A stretch of 64,000 nt of DNA from Archangiaceae bacterium (GCA_016714225.1 JADJNS010000001.1:248001-312000); one strand, 5' to 3'; shown: positions 26,822 through 36,090, numbered from the stretch's first letter. Numbers and translations are program-made. Notes: generated by a model from the letters alone, not told the origin.

Positions 26822-28764
26822 ACGAGCAATCTCGGAACGTCGAGAATGAAGATGGGCCGGCCGTTGCCGAGAATGGTGACCCCGGCCAGACCGGGCACCA
26901 AATCCAACGGGCGGCTCAGCGCTTTCAACACCACTTCCTCCTGGCCCTGAAGCCTATCCACTCCCAGGGCGACTTTCCCGCTTTCCGCCTCGACCACCAC
27001 GTAGGGCCGGGTCTGTTCCACACCGTCATCTCCAGGCACGGTGAGCAGCGCCGCAAGTGAGTACACGGGCAACAGCGCGTTGCCGAAAGGCAACAGCGAA
27101 GCGTTCTGGCTGTGCGCCAGCTGGGCTTCGGGGAACTCGACCACGCCGCTCACCTTCGCCACCGGCAGCCCGAACGTCTCGTCGCCCACCGCCACCAGCA
27201 GCAGCTGCACCACCGCCACCGTCAGCGGCAGCTGCAGCCTGAAGCGCGTGCCCTTGCCCTTCTGCGACTCGATTTCCAGCGTGCCACCCACCGACTCGAT
27301 GGCGCGCTTCACCGCGTCCATGCCCACCCCGCGCCCCGAGATGTCGGTCACGTCGGTCGCCGTCGACACCCCCGGCATGCACGCCAGCATCAGCGCCTCG
27401 CGCGCCGACAGCCCCTGCGCCGCCTCGGGAGTGAGCAGCCCCCGCGCCACCGCCGCCGCGCGCAGCTTGTCGCCGTCCATGCCGCGGCCGTCGTCTTCCA
27501 CCTCGAGCAGCACGCGGTCTTTCTCGCGCCGCACGTTCACCTGCACCCGCCCGCGCGGCGGCTTGCCCTGCTTCTCGCGCTCGACGGGCGGCTCGATGCC
27601 GTGGTCGATGGCGTTGCGCAGCAGGTGCAGCAGCGGGTCGTTCAGCTCGTCGACGATGGCCCGGTCGAGCTCGACCTCGGCGCCGGTGATGGTCAGCTCG
27701 ACGTCGCGCTCGCGCCGCCGGGCGATGTCGCGGGCCGCGCGCGGCAGCCGGTCGGTCATCACCGAGATGGGCGTCATGCGCGCCTTCATCACCTTGGCGT
27801 GCAGGTCCTTCACCAGCGCGTTCAGCCGGTCGACCTCGGAGTCGAGCACCCCGCGCGCCCCCTCGGGCACCGACTTGCCCACCTCGCGCACCCGCGCGGT
27901 CGCCAGCAAGAGCTCTCCGGCGCCGTCGAGCAGCTGGTCGAGCAGCTCGGTGCGCACCCGAACCGTCCGCGCCGGCTCCTGCCCGACCACCCGGGGCCCC
28001 TCGGGCTCGACCGTCTTCGGCGCGGGCGGCGCGTCGGGCTCGATGACCTTGAGGCTCACCAGCTCGACGTCGGCGATGGTCTTCAGCGCCGCGCGCACCT
28101 CGGTCTCGTGAAAGGTGCTCTCCAGCTCGAGCGAGAAGTTGCCGTCGGCGAGCCGCCCGGCCTTCAGGTCGTCGAGCGGCGGGCGCAGGTCGAACACGTT
28201 GCCCAGCCCCGAGAGCCGCTTGTGCGCCAGAAACGCGCGCACCCCCGGAGTCGCCGAGCCGGCCGCCACCTTGAGCTTGATTTGGTACCGCGGCGGCAGC
28301 CCCAGCCCGCGCGCCGCCGACGGAGCCGCCACCGAGGCAGGCGGGGGCGCCGAAGGCCGCGGCGAGGTATCGGGCTTGAGCAGGTACAGCTTGCGCTCCA
28401 GCGCGCCCATCAGCGCCGAGACGTCGCCGACGTCTTTGCCCTCGGCCGAGGCCCGCACGTGGCCCAGCAGCGCGTCGGTGGTCGACAGCAGCAGGTCGAC
28501 CGACGCCCGGTCGACCTTCTCTTTCAGCGCGCGGTAGGCGTCGAGCAGGTCCTCCATGCGGTGGGCGAGCTTCGCGGTGAGCTCGAAGCCCATCGACGCG
28601 GCCATGCCCTTCACCGAGTGGGCGTGACGAAACGCCTCGTCGATGACCTCACCGGTCGAGCCGGCCTGCTCGAGCTTGACCAGGTTGTCGCTGAGCGATT
28701 CGAGGTGCTCTTGCGCCTCGCTCACGTAGAGCGTGAGGTAGCGCGAGATGTCGATGCTCGCCAC
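26818..28764 (-). CDS. cheA: Chemotaxis histidine kinase CheA
   Basis: A 648-residue CheA. HPt domain with the phospho-accepting His49 (HAHSVKGMAASMGF), a P2-like segment (about 150-240), dimerisation domain P3, HATPase (LLRNAIDHGIEPP, ELEDDGRGMDGDKL-type, TDISGRGVGMDAV), and a CheW-like P5 domain at the C-terminus. Start overlaps nothing upstream; cheC overlaps its end. The partner receivers are the CheY next to it and possibly the receiver 30 bases further upstream. No CheR or CheB is in the operon. Likely controls motility or another development-type output rather than flagella, since myxobacteria glide; this is inference. Confidence 0.92.
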   Translation of the reverse strand: MASIDISRYLTLYVSEAQEHLESLSDNLVKLEQAGSTGEVIDEAFRHAHSVKGMAASMGFELTAKLAHRMEDLLDAYRALKEKVDRASVDLLLSTTDALLGHVRASAEGKDVGDVSALMGALERKLYLLKPDTSPRPSAPPPASVAAPSAARGLGLPPRYQIKLKVAAGSATPGVRAFLAHKRLSGLGNVFDLRPPLDDLKAGRLADGNFSLELESTFHETEVRAALKTIADVELVSLKVIEPDAPPAPKTVEPEGPRVVGQEPARTVRVRTELLDQLLDGAGELLLATARVREVGKSVPEGARGVLDSEVDRLNALVKDLHAKVMKARMTPISVMTDRLPRAARDIARRRERDVELTITGAEVELDRAIVDELNDPLLHLLRNAIDHGIEPPVEREKQGKPPRGRVQVNVRREKDRVLLEVEDDGRGMDGDKLRAAAVARGLLTPEAAQGLSAREALMLACMPGVSTATDVTDISGRGVGMDAVKRAIESVGGTLEIESQKGKGTRFRLQLPLTVAVVQLLLVAVGDETFGLPVAKVSGVVEFPEAQLAHSQNASLLPFGNALLPVYSLAALLTVPGDDGVEQTRPYVVVEAESGKVALGVDRLQGQEEVVLKALSRPLDLVPGLAGVTILGNGRPIFILDVPRLLV

Positions 28765-28779
28765 GCGCTACAGCGTAGC

Positions 28780-29148
28780 TCAGGCCTCGCCGAGGACCTT
28801 TTTAACGACCGCCAGCACGTCTTCGGCGCGGGGCGGCTTGACGATGAAGTCCATCGCGCCGGCCTCGATGGCCTCCATCACCAGGGCCTCTTGCCCGAGC
28901 GCGCTGCACATCACCACCACGGCCTTCGAGTCGACGCGCAGAATCTCGCGGGTGGCCTCGATGCCGTTCTTGAACGGCATCACCAGGTCCATGGTGGTGA
29001 GGTCGGGCTTGAGCTCTTTGTAGCGCTCGACCGCCTCGACCCCGTTGCTGGCCTCACCCACCACCTCGAAGCCACCCGAGGCGAAGATGTCTTTGATGAT
29101 GTCACGCATGAAGATGGCGTCATCGACGACGAGAACGCGCTTGGCCAT
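28780..29148 (-). CDS. cheY: CheY-type response regulator
   Basis: A stand-alone receiver of 122 residues from ATG 29148. Asp9/Asp10 (VVDD), phospho-acceptor Asp54 (TTMDLVMPFKNG), CSALGQ (Ser) and VKPPRAED. It is the second gene after cheW in the operon, 15 bases before cheA. Confidence 0.9.
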   Translation of the reverse strand: MAKRVLVVDDAIFMRDIIKDIFASGGFEVVGEASNGVEAVERYKELKPDLTTMDLVMPFKNGIEATREILRVDSKAVVVMCSALGQEALVMEAIEAGAMDFIVKPPRAEDVLAVVKKVLGEA

Positions 29149-29199
29149 GGCGTGGGGAGAGTACTCGCGCTCGGCACACAACGCTACGTTGTTCGGCAC

Positions 29200-29637
29200 T
29201 CAGCGCGGAGAAGGCACGGCGCGCGAGAACGACGCCATCACCGCGATGTCGAGCGCCTCGGGCTCGAGCACGGTGATGGCCAGCGCTCCCAGGCGGGCGA
29301 GGCCCTTCACCGTGGGCGGCGCCTTGGGCGGAGGGGGGCCCACCTTTTCTATCACCTCGATGCCGTCGACCTCGGTGACCAGCAGCCCCAGCTCGCGCCG
29401 GCCGCGGTCGAGCAGCACCACCTTGGTACCCGGCTTGATGGCGGGGTGGTCGGGCCGCAGCAGCAGCGACAGCTCGACCACCGTGACGACCCGCCCGCGC
29501 AGGTTCATGATGCCGCGCACCGACGGAGGCGAGCGGGGCACGAGCGAGAAGCGCGCCGGAGTGACCACCACCTCGCGTATCGCCGAGAGCGGCAGGGCGA
29601 AGCGGTCTTTCTCGAGGCGGAAGACGACGTGGCGCAC
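29200..29637 (-). CDS. cheW: Chemotaxis coupling protein CheW
   Basis: 145 residues with the CheW fold: VVFRLEKDRFALPLSAIREVV, SVRGIMNLRGRVVTVVELS and GLLVTEVDGIEVI. It would couple CheA to the receptors. Start GTG. Lies between the upstream receiver gene (16 bases) and cheY, so all five genes probably form one operon. Confidence 0.88.
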   Translation of the reverse strand: MRHVVFRLEKDRFALPLSAIREVVVTPARFSLVPRSPPSVRGIMNLRGRVVTVVELSLLLRPDHPAIKPGTKVVLLDRGRRELGLLVTEVDGIEVIEKVGPPPPKAPPTVKGLARLGALAITVLEPEALDIAVMASFSRAVPSPR

Positions 29638-29653
29638 GTGAGTGCGCCAGAGC

Positions 29654-30073
29654 CTACCTCGCCCCGAGCGGAGGCAAAGGTTCGCTGCTCAGCGGAGCGG
29701 TGCCCTCGATGGGCCCCACGTACTCACTGCACAGCTGCAGCAGCCGCTCGATGTCGATGGGCTTGTCGAGCCAGGTCACGCAGCCGGGCAGCTCGGTGCG
29801 ACGGCGCGAGGCGGTGAGCACGATGACCGGCACCGAGCGCAGCACCGGGTTGGGGTGCACCTGCACTGCGCGCAAGAAGCTCTCGCCGTCCATCACGGGC
29901 ATCATCAGGTCGAGGAGAATGAGCCCCGGCATCTCGCTGGCGGCCTCCAGCCAGGTGATGGCCTCTTTGCCGTGGCGCACCGCAGAGACCTTGGAGAACC
30001 CTTCATCCTTGAGCAGATCCACCACCGTCTCACGAATCGCACGGTCGTCTTCCACCACCAGGATCGTTCTCAC
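29654..30073 (-). CDS. Response regulator (single receiver)
   Basis: I use the GTG at 30073 (VRTILVVEDDRAIRETV), giving 139 residues. Asp9/Asp10, phospho-acceptor Asp55 (LILLDLMMPVMDG), LTAS and DKPID, so it is fully able to be phosphorylated. No output domain. First gene of the chemosensory operon. The open frame extends further to 30145, but that part is not protein-like. Confidence 0.85.
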   Translation of the reverse strand: MRTILVVEDDRAIRETVVDLLKDEGFSKVSAVRHGKEAITWLEAASEMPGLILLDLMMPVMDGESFLRAVQVHPNPVLRSVPVIVLTASRRRTELPGCVTWLDKPIDIERLLQLCSEYVGPIEGTAPLSSEPLPPLGAR

Positions 30074-30176
30074 GCACCGAAAGCTGTTCTCCCCGACTCG
30101 ACAGGTCAAGTTGGTCGGATCAGCGTTCCGCAACGGTAACGCCACACGTTCTCTCCCCCCTCGTTACCTTTCGTGC

Positions 30177-30518
30177 ATGGGTACGAAGCGAAGCCGTAGA
30201 AACCAGAAGCCGGTCACCACGCCTCGCGCGCCGATGAACCTCAAGGCGAACCGCAAGGTGGCCCCCCACAGCAAGAAGCTGCTCTTCGGCGAAGACGACG
30301 AGCTGGGCCGAGAGCTGGGCGAAGAATACGTCCGCTCGGTGACCAGCGGAGAGCACGCTGCCGACGACATGCGCGACGAAGAGGTGACCGAAGAGCACGG
30401 GGGTCCGTTCGTGACCACCACCGCCGGCCAGGAGTTCGCCGAGGGCACCGACGAGAGCAACCCCGCAGACGCCGAGGTGGCGGGGGTTCCGACCGTCTCA
30501 CCGCTGCGCCAGAAGTAG
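30177..30518 (+). CDS. Small charged hypothetical protein
   Basis: 113 residues starting MGTKRSRRNQKPVTTPR. The N-terminus is basic and the rest acidic (EDDELGRELGEEYVRSV, DEEVTEEHGGPFV), with no hydrophobic core, so it is probably disordered or nucleic-acid-associated. Divergent from the chemosensory operon; the 103-base gap between them should hold promoters for both, but I cannot name one. Function unknown. Confidence 0.6.
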   Translation: MGTKRSRRNQKPVTTPRAPMNLKANRKVAPHSKKLLFGEDDELGRELGEEYVRSVTSGEHAADDMRDEEVTEEHGGPFVTTTAGQEFAEGTDESNPADAEVAGVPTVSPLRQK

Positions 30519-30557
30519 AAGCTGCACCTCGGCAGGGGGCTGCGGTGTCATGACCGC

Positions 30558-31214
30558 ATGCGCCGCTGGCAGATGGGGCTCGCCGTCACGGTGGTACTCC
30601 TCGGCACCTGTGGAGCCATCGCCCTGGTGCCGCGAAGCGGGCCCCACCGCGCGGGAGAAGCCGCGGTCGCCATTCGCGACGCGGTGCCGGGGTACCAGCA
30701 GCTCTTCACCGAGCGGTACACCGTGCCGCGGCTCGAGGCGGCCTACGAGCGGTACTGGTACTTCACCGAGGCCTCGGGGCTCGCCCGCCACCGCGAGCTG
30801 TACCAGGCCCTCGACGAAGCGACGCTGCACTTCGCGCACGTCGACCTGTTCCTGCTCGCGCACGGCAACCGGTACGTCGACATCGTGCGGCGGCTGCCCG
30901 ACGAGCAGCGCGCGCGCCTGCGGCTGGTCTACGACACCGGCGGCGGCAGCGCGCGGCAGGGCCCGGAGTGGATGCGCCTGGGCATCGGCAGCTTCGTCGG
31001 CCACCCCGGCGGCAACGTCGCGCCCGCGTTCTACGTCGAGTTCCTCCCCCGCTGGCTGAAAGACCAGGACGCGCCGAAGGCCGTGAGAGAGGCGAACCTC
31101 AAGGTCCACGGGTGGATGTACGGGACGGTTGGGAACGTGGCCAACCGGTTCACCGACAGGGACGCCCTGTGGGACGGGACCGAGGCCCAGCTCTTCCAAA
31201 ACCGTGCACCCTGA
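30558..31214 (+). CDS. Hypothetical secreted protein with dispersed repeat at its 3' end
   Basis: 218 residues starting MRRWQMGLAVTVVLLGTCGAIALVPR, a possible signal anchor. Contains Tyr-rich YERYWYF, GNRYVDIVRRLPDEQRARLRL and GGSARQGPEWMRLGIGSF. No family is recognised. Its stop codon TGA is provided by the first bases of repeat copy C, so the last residues may be an artefact of the insertion. Confidence 0.55.
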   Translation: MRRWQMGLAVTVVLLGTCGAIALVPRSGPHRAGEAAVAIRDAVPGYQQLFTERYTVPRLEAAYERYWYFTEASGLARHRELYQALDEATLHFAHVDLFLLAHGNRYVDIVRRLPDEQRARLRLVYDTGGGSARQGPEWMRLGIGSFVGHPGGNVAPAFYVEFLPRWLKDQDAPKAVREANLKVHGWMYGTVGNVANRFTDRDALWDGTEAQLFQNRAP

Positions 31215-31356
31215 GCGGAGGCGCGGCGAACGCCATGCCGAAGTCGAACGGGTGCCGTCGCAGCCGGAACGCGCCGCGCCGCATACTCCATGCTTCAAGC
31301 AGCACGGCGAGCGGCCGATACGATGAAGCATTTGCTCCTCAGCCTTCTGCGAGGAA
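31207..31356 (+). repeat. Dispersed ~180-bp repeat, copy C
   Basis: Begins CACCCTGAGCGGAGGCGCGGCGAACG, continues with CGCATACTCCATGCTTCAAGCAGCACGG, CGATACGATG and ends near CAGCCTTCTGCGAGGAAC. The TGA at 31212-31214 is the stop of the upstream gene. The right end (GGGTTCGAC...CTCACCCTG) is missing. Confidence 0.75.
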
Positions 31357-31382
31357 CAGCAGACTGCACGGCCGTGCCGGCG

Positions 31383-32720
31383 TCAGGAGCCGAGCCGAAA
31401 CCGCCGCACGACGTTCTGCAGCTCGACGCTCAGATTCGTCAGGTCCTGCGCGGCGCGGGTCATCTGCGTCACCGCGCGGGTCTGGTCTTCCATCGCCTTC
31501 TCGACCTGCTCGGTCGAGCGCGCGTTCTCACCGGCGAGGCGTGAAATCTCGCCGATCGCCTTCACCATCAGCTCCGAGCCGTGCTGCTGCTCGCGGGCCG
31601 ACTCGCTGATGAGCACCACCTTCTCGGCGCCGGCGCGCGCGGTGTCGGTGATGCTGGTCATGTTGCGCACGATGTTGCCGAGCTCTTCGCGGCCCTCGGC
31701 GAGCTCTTCGATGCCCTCTTTCATCGCGCTCACCACCGCGCTCGACTGACCCGAGATGTCGCGCGCCAGCTTGCTGATCTGCTCGGCGCTCTTGCCCGCG
31801 CTCTCGGCGAGCTTGCGCACCTCGTCGGCGACCACCGCGAAGCCGCGGCCGTACTCACCCGCGCGCGCCGCCTCGATGGTGGCGTTGAGCGCCAGCAGGT
31901 TGGTCTGCTGCGCCACGTGGGTGATGGCGTCGACGATTTTGGAAATCTCCTGCGTCTTCTCGCCGAACGCGAACACCTCTCGCGAGGCAATTTCGATGCG
32001 CAAGAACACCTTCTTCACCTTGTCGCCGGCCAGCTGCGCGGCGCGCGAGCCCTGCTCGGCGGCGGCCGAGGTGGCGGTGGCGGCCTTGGTCGACTCGTCG
32101 GCCGACGCGGTGGTGCGGGTCAGCGCCGTGGCCATCTCGGTGATGGCCTTGCTGGCCTGGCTCACCAGCTGGCTCTGGCTGTCGGCGCCGCGCGCGATGC
32201 GCTTCATGCTCGCGGTGGCCTCGCCGGCCTGAATGCTCACGCCTTCGGCGCTGTGCTCCAGCTCGTTGGCGCTGTCGCTGACCAGCTGCGCGGTGTTCTG
32301 AATGTGGCTCACCAGCTCGCGCAGGTTCTCTTGCATGTTCGAGATGGCCACCGACAGCTCGTCGATGTCGTCGCGCAGCGAGCCGCCCTCGGCCACCAGC
32401 TGGCTCGACAGGTCGCCGCGGGAAATCTCGAGCGCGCTCGACGACAGCCGCTTCACACGCGACACGCGCAACAGGAAGAACGGCAGCGCGATGGCCAGCA
32501 CGAAGGTGAGGGCTCCGGCAGCCGAGGCCTTGAAGACCCAGTCCCAACCCTCGGTGGCGCGGAAGAAGGCGATGAGCGAGCCGCCGAGCACCACGTAGCC
32601 GGTGAGAATCTTCAGGTGCAGCGAGACCTGGGCGCGGCTCTCGTCGACCGCACGCACCGCGCGCTCGAGCGGAGCTCGACGCGACACAGCCGTAGTCACG
32701 TCATTGCGGAGCTGGCGCAC
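31383..32720 (-). CDS. Methyl-accepting chemotaxis protein without periplasmic sensor domain
   Basis: 445 residues. Two membrane helices lie close together (about 35-53 and 63-84), with only some ten residues outside the membrane, so no classical ligand-binding domain exists. HAMP-like linker, then a long coiled-coil signalling domain with the conserved hairpin tip ISKIVDAITHVAQQTNLLALNATIEAARAGEYG and EVRKLAESAGKSAEQI. The cluster receptor for the nearby Che proteins by proximity, but it is not in the same transcript. Signal may be intramembrane or via a partner. Confidence 0.9.
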   Translation of the reverse strand: MRQLRNDVTTAVSRRAPLERAVRAVDESRAQVSLHLKILTGYVVLGGSLIAFFRATEGWDWVFKASAAGALTFVLAIALPFFLLRVSRVKRLSSSALEISRGDLSSQLVAEGGSLRDDIDELSVAISNMQENLRELVSHIQNTAQLVSDSANELEHSAEGVSIQAGEATASMKRIARGADSQSQLVSQASKAITEMATALTRTTASADESTKAATATSAAAEQGSRAAQLAGDKVKKVFLRIEIASREVFAFGEKTQEISKIVDAITHVAQQTNLLALNATIEAARAGEYGRGFAVVADEVRKLAESAGKSAEQISKLARDISGQSSAVVSAMKEGIEELAEGREELGNIVRNMTSITDTARAGAEKVVLISESAREQQHGSELMVKAIGEISRLAGENARSTEQVEKAMEDQTRAVTQMTRAAQDLTNLSVELQNVVRRFRLGS

Positions 32721-32786
32721 GGGGGGTTTCGATACTTGAGGCTCGCTTTGGCTTCAGGTCAAGGACCTGATACGCGGCCAACCCTC

Positions 32787-34634
32787 ATGAAAATCCTGCG
32801 CCTGGCAGTACTTGCTTCGATCCTCGGAGTCCTCTCGGGCTGTCCCAAGAATGGCAACTGTGACCCCGCCACCATGAACTGCAGCACCGGTGGCAATGGC
32901 GGTAACGGTGGCAATGGAGGGAACGGCGGCAACGGTGGCAACGGCGGTAATGGTGGCAACGGCGGCAACGGCGGCATGGGTGGTTCCGGCGGCGACGCTG
33001 GCCCGCCGGTGATGCTCGCCGGCGTCTGCAACAAAATCGCCGAAGCCCAGTGCGACCGCGAGATTCGGTGCAAGCGCATCGACACCACCGACCGCGACAC
33101 CTGCGTCGCCGGCACGGCCGCGGCCTGCACCATCGAGAAAGACGTCGGCCGCAACACCGCGACCTTCGACGGCAACACTGCGGCGCACTGCCTCGCCGAC
33201 ATCGCCGCTCAAGACTGCAACGACGTCGACAGCTTCTTCAGCCCCGGCTCGCCCAACGAGCCCGCCAGCTGCTCCGGTGTGACCACCAGCGGCCGTGGCC
33301 AGGTCGGCACCGCGTGCACCACCAACACCCAGTGCCAGGCCGACGCCGGCCTGTACTGCCGCCTCGCCCCGGGCGAGCGCTGCCGCACCTGCACCGCGCG
33401 CGTGGGCGACGGTCAGTTCTGCACCCTCGGCGCGGCGAACGTTCTCTGTGCCGCGGGCCTTGCGTGCGACGAGACCGTCACCGGCGGCCGCGATGGCGGC
33501 CACTGCCGTCCTCCCGCTGCTGCTGGCGGCAACTGCGCCAACAGCGTGGGCTGCGTCGCTGACGCCGGCCTGTTCTGCCTCACCGACGCCGGCACCAGCA
33601 CCTGCACCCCGCAGTTCAACGCGGGCCAGGGCCGCTGCACCTCGAGCACCCAGTGCCGCCCGGGCACGTTCTGCAACCTGGTCATGACCGACGGCGGTCA
33701 GGCCTCGTGCGAGACGCTGCGCATGAACGGTGAGAACTGCTCGGCCTCGCTGCCCTGCACGACCGGTCTCTACTGCGACACGGTGGTGCCCCGCACCTGC
33801 AAGCCGACGCTCGCTGACGGTCAGCCGTGCACCACCACCGTCCAGTGCACCAGCGCGAACTGCACCAACAGCCGCACCACCTCTGACGCCGGCCCGCGCA
33901 CCTGCGGCTTCCTGGCGCCCAGCGCGCCCTGCAACCTCGACCGCGACTGCGGCGCAGGCAACGTGTGCAAGGGCTACTTCCCGCGCAACGACGGCGGCAC
34001 GGTCATCGGCACCTGCGGCCTGGCGGACCCCGACGGCGGCACCTGCGTGAACTCGGCCACCCTGTACTCCGACAGCTGCGCCAACCCGGCCGCCAGCTGC
34101 CTCGACAACAAGTGCGTGGTGACGCCGTTCTTCTCGCGCAAGCTCGGTGAGACCTGCGACCAGACTCCGAGCGGCACCGAGCAGTGCGGCAGCGGCACCC
34201 GCTGCGACTACGCCGACCCGGACACCTTCGAAGGCCACTGCGTGGGCCCGAAGAACGACGGCGACGACTGCATCGAAGACCCCGACTGCAAGCCGGGCAG
34301 CTACTGCGACTTCGACACCCAGGTGTGCACCGCGATCGCCAAGAACGGCCAAGCGTGCGACGACAGCGTGGGCCCGTACTGCGACCCGTACCTGACCTGC
34401 AACATCACCGACGCCGGCGATATCTGCCAGCCGCCGAGCAAGACCGGTCAGCCGTGCGACCGCTTCAACGGCCCGTTCTGCTTCCTCTCGTACTGCCCGG
34501 CCGACGCCGGCAGCTGCGCGGCGCCGCAGGCCCTGGGCGCGACGTGCACCGCGGCCAACCAGTGCCAGTCGGCCACCTGCGCCAACGCTGACGGCGGTAC
34601 GCTCGAGCGCACCTGCCTCACCGCCTGCTACTGA
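32787..34634 (+). CDS. Cys-rich lipoprotein with Gly/Asn repeat linker
   Basis: 615 residues; lipobox GVLSGC (Cys 19). After a short Cys-containing segment comes an (GGN)n linker of about 30 residues, then about 540 residues with many regularly spaced Cys in EGF-like or follistatin-like units (QCQADAGLYCRLAPGERCRTC, DADLFCLTDAG-like, CNLDRDCGAGNVCKGYF). The number of Cys suggests many disulfides, so an extracellular stalk or adhesin is likely. Function unknown. A strong hairpin follows the stop. Confidence 0.8.
   Translation: MKILRLAVLASILGVLSGCPKNGNCDPATMNCSTGGNGGNGGNGGNGGNGGNGGNGGNGGNGGMGGSGGDAGPPVMLAGVCNKIAEAQCDREIRCKRIDTTDRDTCVAGTAAACTIEKDVGRNTATFDGNTAAHCLADIAAQDCNDVDSFFSPGSPNEPASCSGVTTSGRGQVGTACTTNTQCQADAGLYCRLAPGERCRTCTARVGDGQFCTLGAANVLCAAGLACDETVTGGRDGGHCRPPAAAGGNCANSVGCVADAGLFCLTDAGTSTCTPQFNAGQGRCTSSTQCRPGTFCNLVMTDGGQASCETLRMNGENCSASLPCTTGLYCDTVVPRTCKPTLADGQPCTTTVQCTSANCTNSRTTSDAGPRTCGFLAPSAPCNLDRDCGAGNVCKGYFPRNDGGTVIGTCGLADPDGGTCVNSATLYSDSCANPAASCLDNKCVVTPFFSRKLGETCDQTPSGTEQCGSGTRCDYADPDTFEGHCVGPKNDGDDCIEDPDCKPGSYCDFDTQVCTAIAKNGQACDDSVGPYCDPYLTCNITDAGDICQPPSKTGQPCDRFNGPFCFLSYCPADAGSCAAPQALGATCTAANQCQSATCANADGGTLERTCLTACY
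32888..32990 (+). repeat. 9-base tandem repeat coding for GGN
   Basis: Units such as ggcaatggc / ggtaacggt repeat about ten times and encode GGNGGN. Typical linker of surface lipoproteins; unit number may vary. Confidence 0.8.
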
Positions 34635-34665
34635 TTCACGCTTAGCAGCGCGAAGTTCAAAGAAG

Positions 34666-34694
34666 CCCCTCTCCCGCCCCGCGCGGGAGAGGGG
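34666..34694. terminator. 12-bp hairpin between convergent genes, likely bidirectional terminator
   Basis: CCCCTCTCCCGC / GCGGGAGAGGGG, loop CCCGC, followed by TTTCACTTTTTC on + and CTTCTTT on - strand. It sits between the Cys-rich lipoprotein gene and the end of thiL and shares its core with the hairpin repeats at 19798 and 24160. Confidence 0.65.
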
Positions 34695-34696
34695 TT

Positions 34697-35521
34697 TCAC
34701 TTTTTCAGGTGGTCGAAGCCGCGCGGCGCCACCGGCCGGCCGTCGACGCGCAGCCCGCGGCGCGCGGTGAAGGTGCCGATGCGGCGCAGCGGAGCCGCGC
34801 TCGTCCACGCCCGCTCGAACGCCTTCGCCCGCGCCGGCGCCACCGCGAGGAGCAGCGCGTAGTCTTCGCCCGTGTGCTCGGGAAACGTCCCGCCCGTGAG
34901 CTCGGCGCCGACCCGCGAGGCCTCGAGCACGTGCGTCAGGTCTTGCAGCAGCCCGTCGGAGACGTCGATCGCCGCGCGCGCGTAGCGGGCCGCCAGCAGC
35001 CCCTCGTTCACCAGCGGCACCGGCCGGCGCTGCGCCTTCGACTTCAAGTCGACCGCCTCGCCGAGCCCGCCAGCGACGTAGATGACGTCACCCGGCTTCG
35101 CGCCGCTGCGCAACAGCGGCCGCCGCGCCGAGCCCGCGAGCGTCAACGTGAGGCTCAGCACCGGACTCGAGGTCACGTTCCCACCCACCAGGGCGAGGCC
35201 GTGCTTCACCGCCAGCGGGCGCATGCCACGGGCCAGCGCCGCGGCATCGGCCTTCGAGAACCCGCGCGGCAGCCCCAACGCGCACAGCCACCACTCGGGC
35301 CGGGCCCCCATCGCCGCGAGGTCAGACAGGTTGGTGGCCAGCGCCTTCCACCCCACGTCTTCGAGCGAGAACGGCGGCCGGCGAAAGTGCACGCCCTCGA
35401 CCAGGGCATCGGTGGTGACGCACAGCCGCCCGAGCACCGCGGCGTCGTCGCCCGGCCCTCGGGGGGCCCGCGCGTGCGGCAGCGCGTTCACGAAGTGGCG
35501 AATCAGCTCGAACTCAGCCAC
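34697..35521 (-). CDS. thiL: Thiamine-monophosphate kinase
   Basis: 274 residues, of ThiL type: GPGDDAAVL near residue 23 (ATP/Mg loop), TTDALVEGVHFRRP, LSDLAAMGARP, GGNVTSS and AIDVSDGLLQDL with TGEDYALLL. It phosphorylates thiamine monophosphate to thiamine diphosphate. Slightly shorter than the usual about 320 residues, mainly in the C-terminal part. Starts with GTG, 6 bases after the coiled-coil gene on the same strand. Confidence 0.9.
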   Translation of the reverse strand: MAEFELIRHFVNALPHARAPRGPGDDAAVLGRLCVTTDALVEGVHFRRPPFSLEDVGWKALATNLSDLAAMGARPEWWLCALGLPRGFSKADAAALARGMRPLAVKHGLALVGGNVTSSPVLSLTLTLAGSARRPLLRSGAKPGDVIYVAGGLGEAVDLKSKAQRRPVPLVNEGLLAARYARAAIDVSDGLLQDLTHVLEASRVGAELTGGTFPEHTGEDYALLLAVAPARAKAFERAWTSAAPLRRIGTFTARRGLRVDGRPVAPRGFDHLKK

Positions 35522-35527
35522 GGGCGT

Positions 35528-35983
35528 TCAGAGGAGCTTGCGCTCGAGCGCTTCGACGCGCTCGACATCGGCCTTGCGGTCGAGCTTCGTGTTCAGCCGC
35601 TCGAAGTCGCGGCGGTGCCCCTCGTGAAGGCGGCTGTGGTGCTCGAGCACCACCTTCATCGCCGCGATGTCGTGGCGAATGGGGTCGAGCTCTGCAGCGA
35701 GCCGGCGGTCCAGCGTCTCGAGCAGGGCCACATGCCCGTCCGCCAACACCCGCAGGTGCTGCTGCGTCTCCTCCCAAAGTATTCCGAGGCCGCCCACCCG
35801 CTCGTCGGTCTGCGTGAGCTTCTCGGACTGCGCCTCGACCGCCTGCGTGAGCTTCTCGGTCTGCGCCGCAACGCTGCGCGTGAGCGCCTCGGTCTGCGTG
35901 AGCTTCTCGGTCTGCGCCGCGAACGCCGCTTCGATGCGGGGCCAGAGCCCGCGCGCCGTCGCCTTGTTCTTCTTCGTCGCCAT
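35528..35983 (-). CDS. Coiled-coil protein, function unknown
   Basis: 151 residues from ATG (MATKKNKATARG), with GGAG about 8 bases upstream. Heptad-like repeats of AQTEKLTQ (residues about 22-60), then amphipathic helices with HVALLETLDRRLAAELD and a Lys/Arg/Glu C-terminus. No domain is recognised. Lies just upstream of thiL and probably shares its transcript, though a functional link is not implied. DNA of the AQTEKLTQ region is repeated by about 21 to 24 bases. Confidence 0.7.
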   Translation of the reverse strand: MATKKNKATARGLWPRIEAAFAAQTEKLTQTEALTRSVAAQTEKLTQAVEAQSEKLTQTDERVGGLGILWEETQQHLRVLADGHVALLETLDRRLAAELDPIRHDIAAMKVVLEHHSRLHEGHRRDFERLNTKLDRKADVERVEALERKLL

Positions 35984-36090
35984 CTTCAAGTCTCCACTTT
36001 AAGAGACGGCAGCCCCGGGCATAGCCAGGTTCGGTTCGTAGGTTGTCGGCTTGAAAGCCCGAGGGCTGCCGCTTGGTAGCGTGAAGCTGA

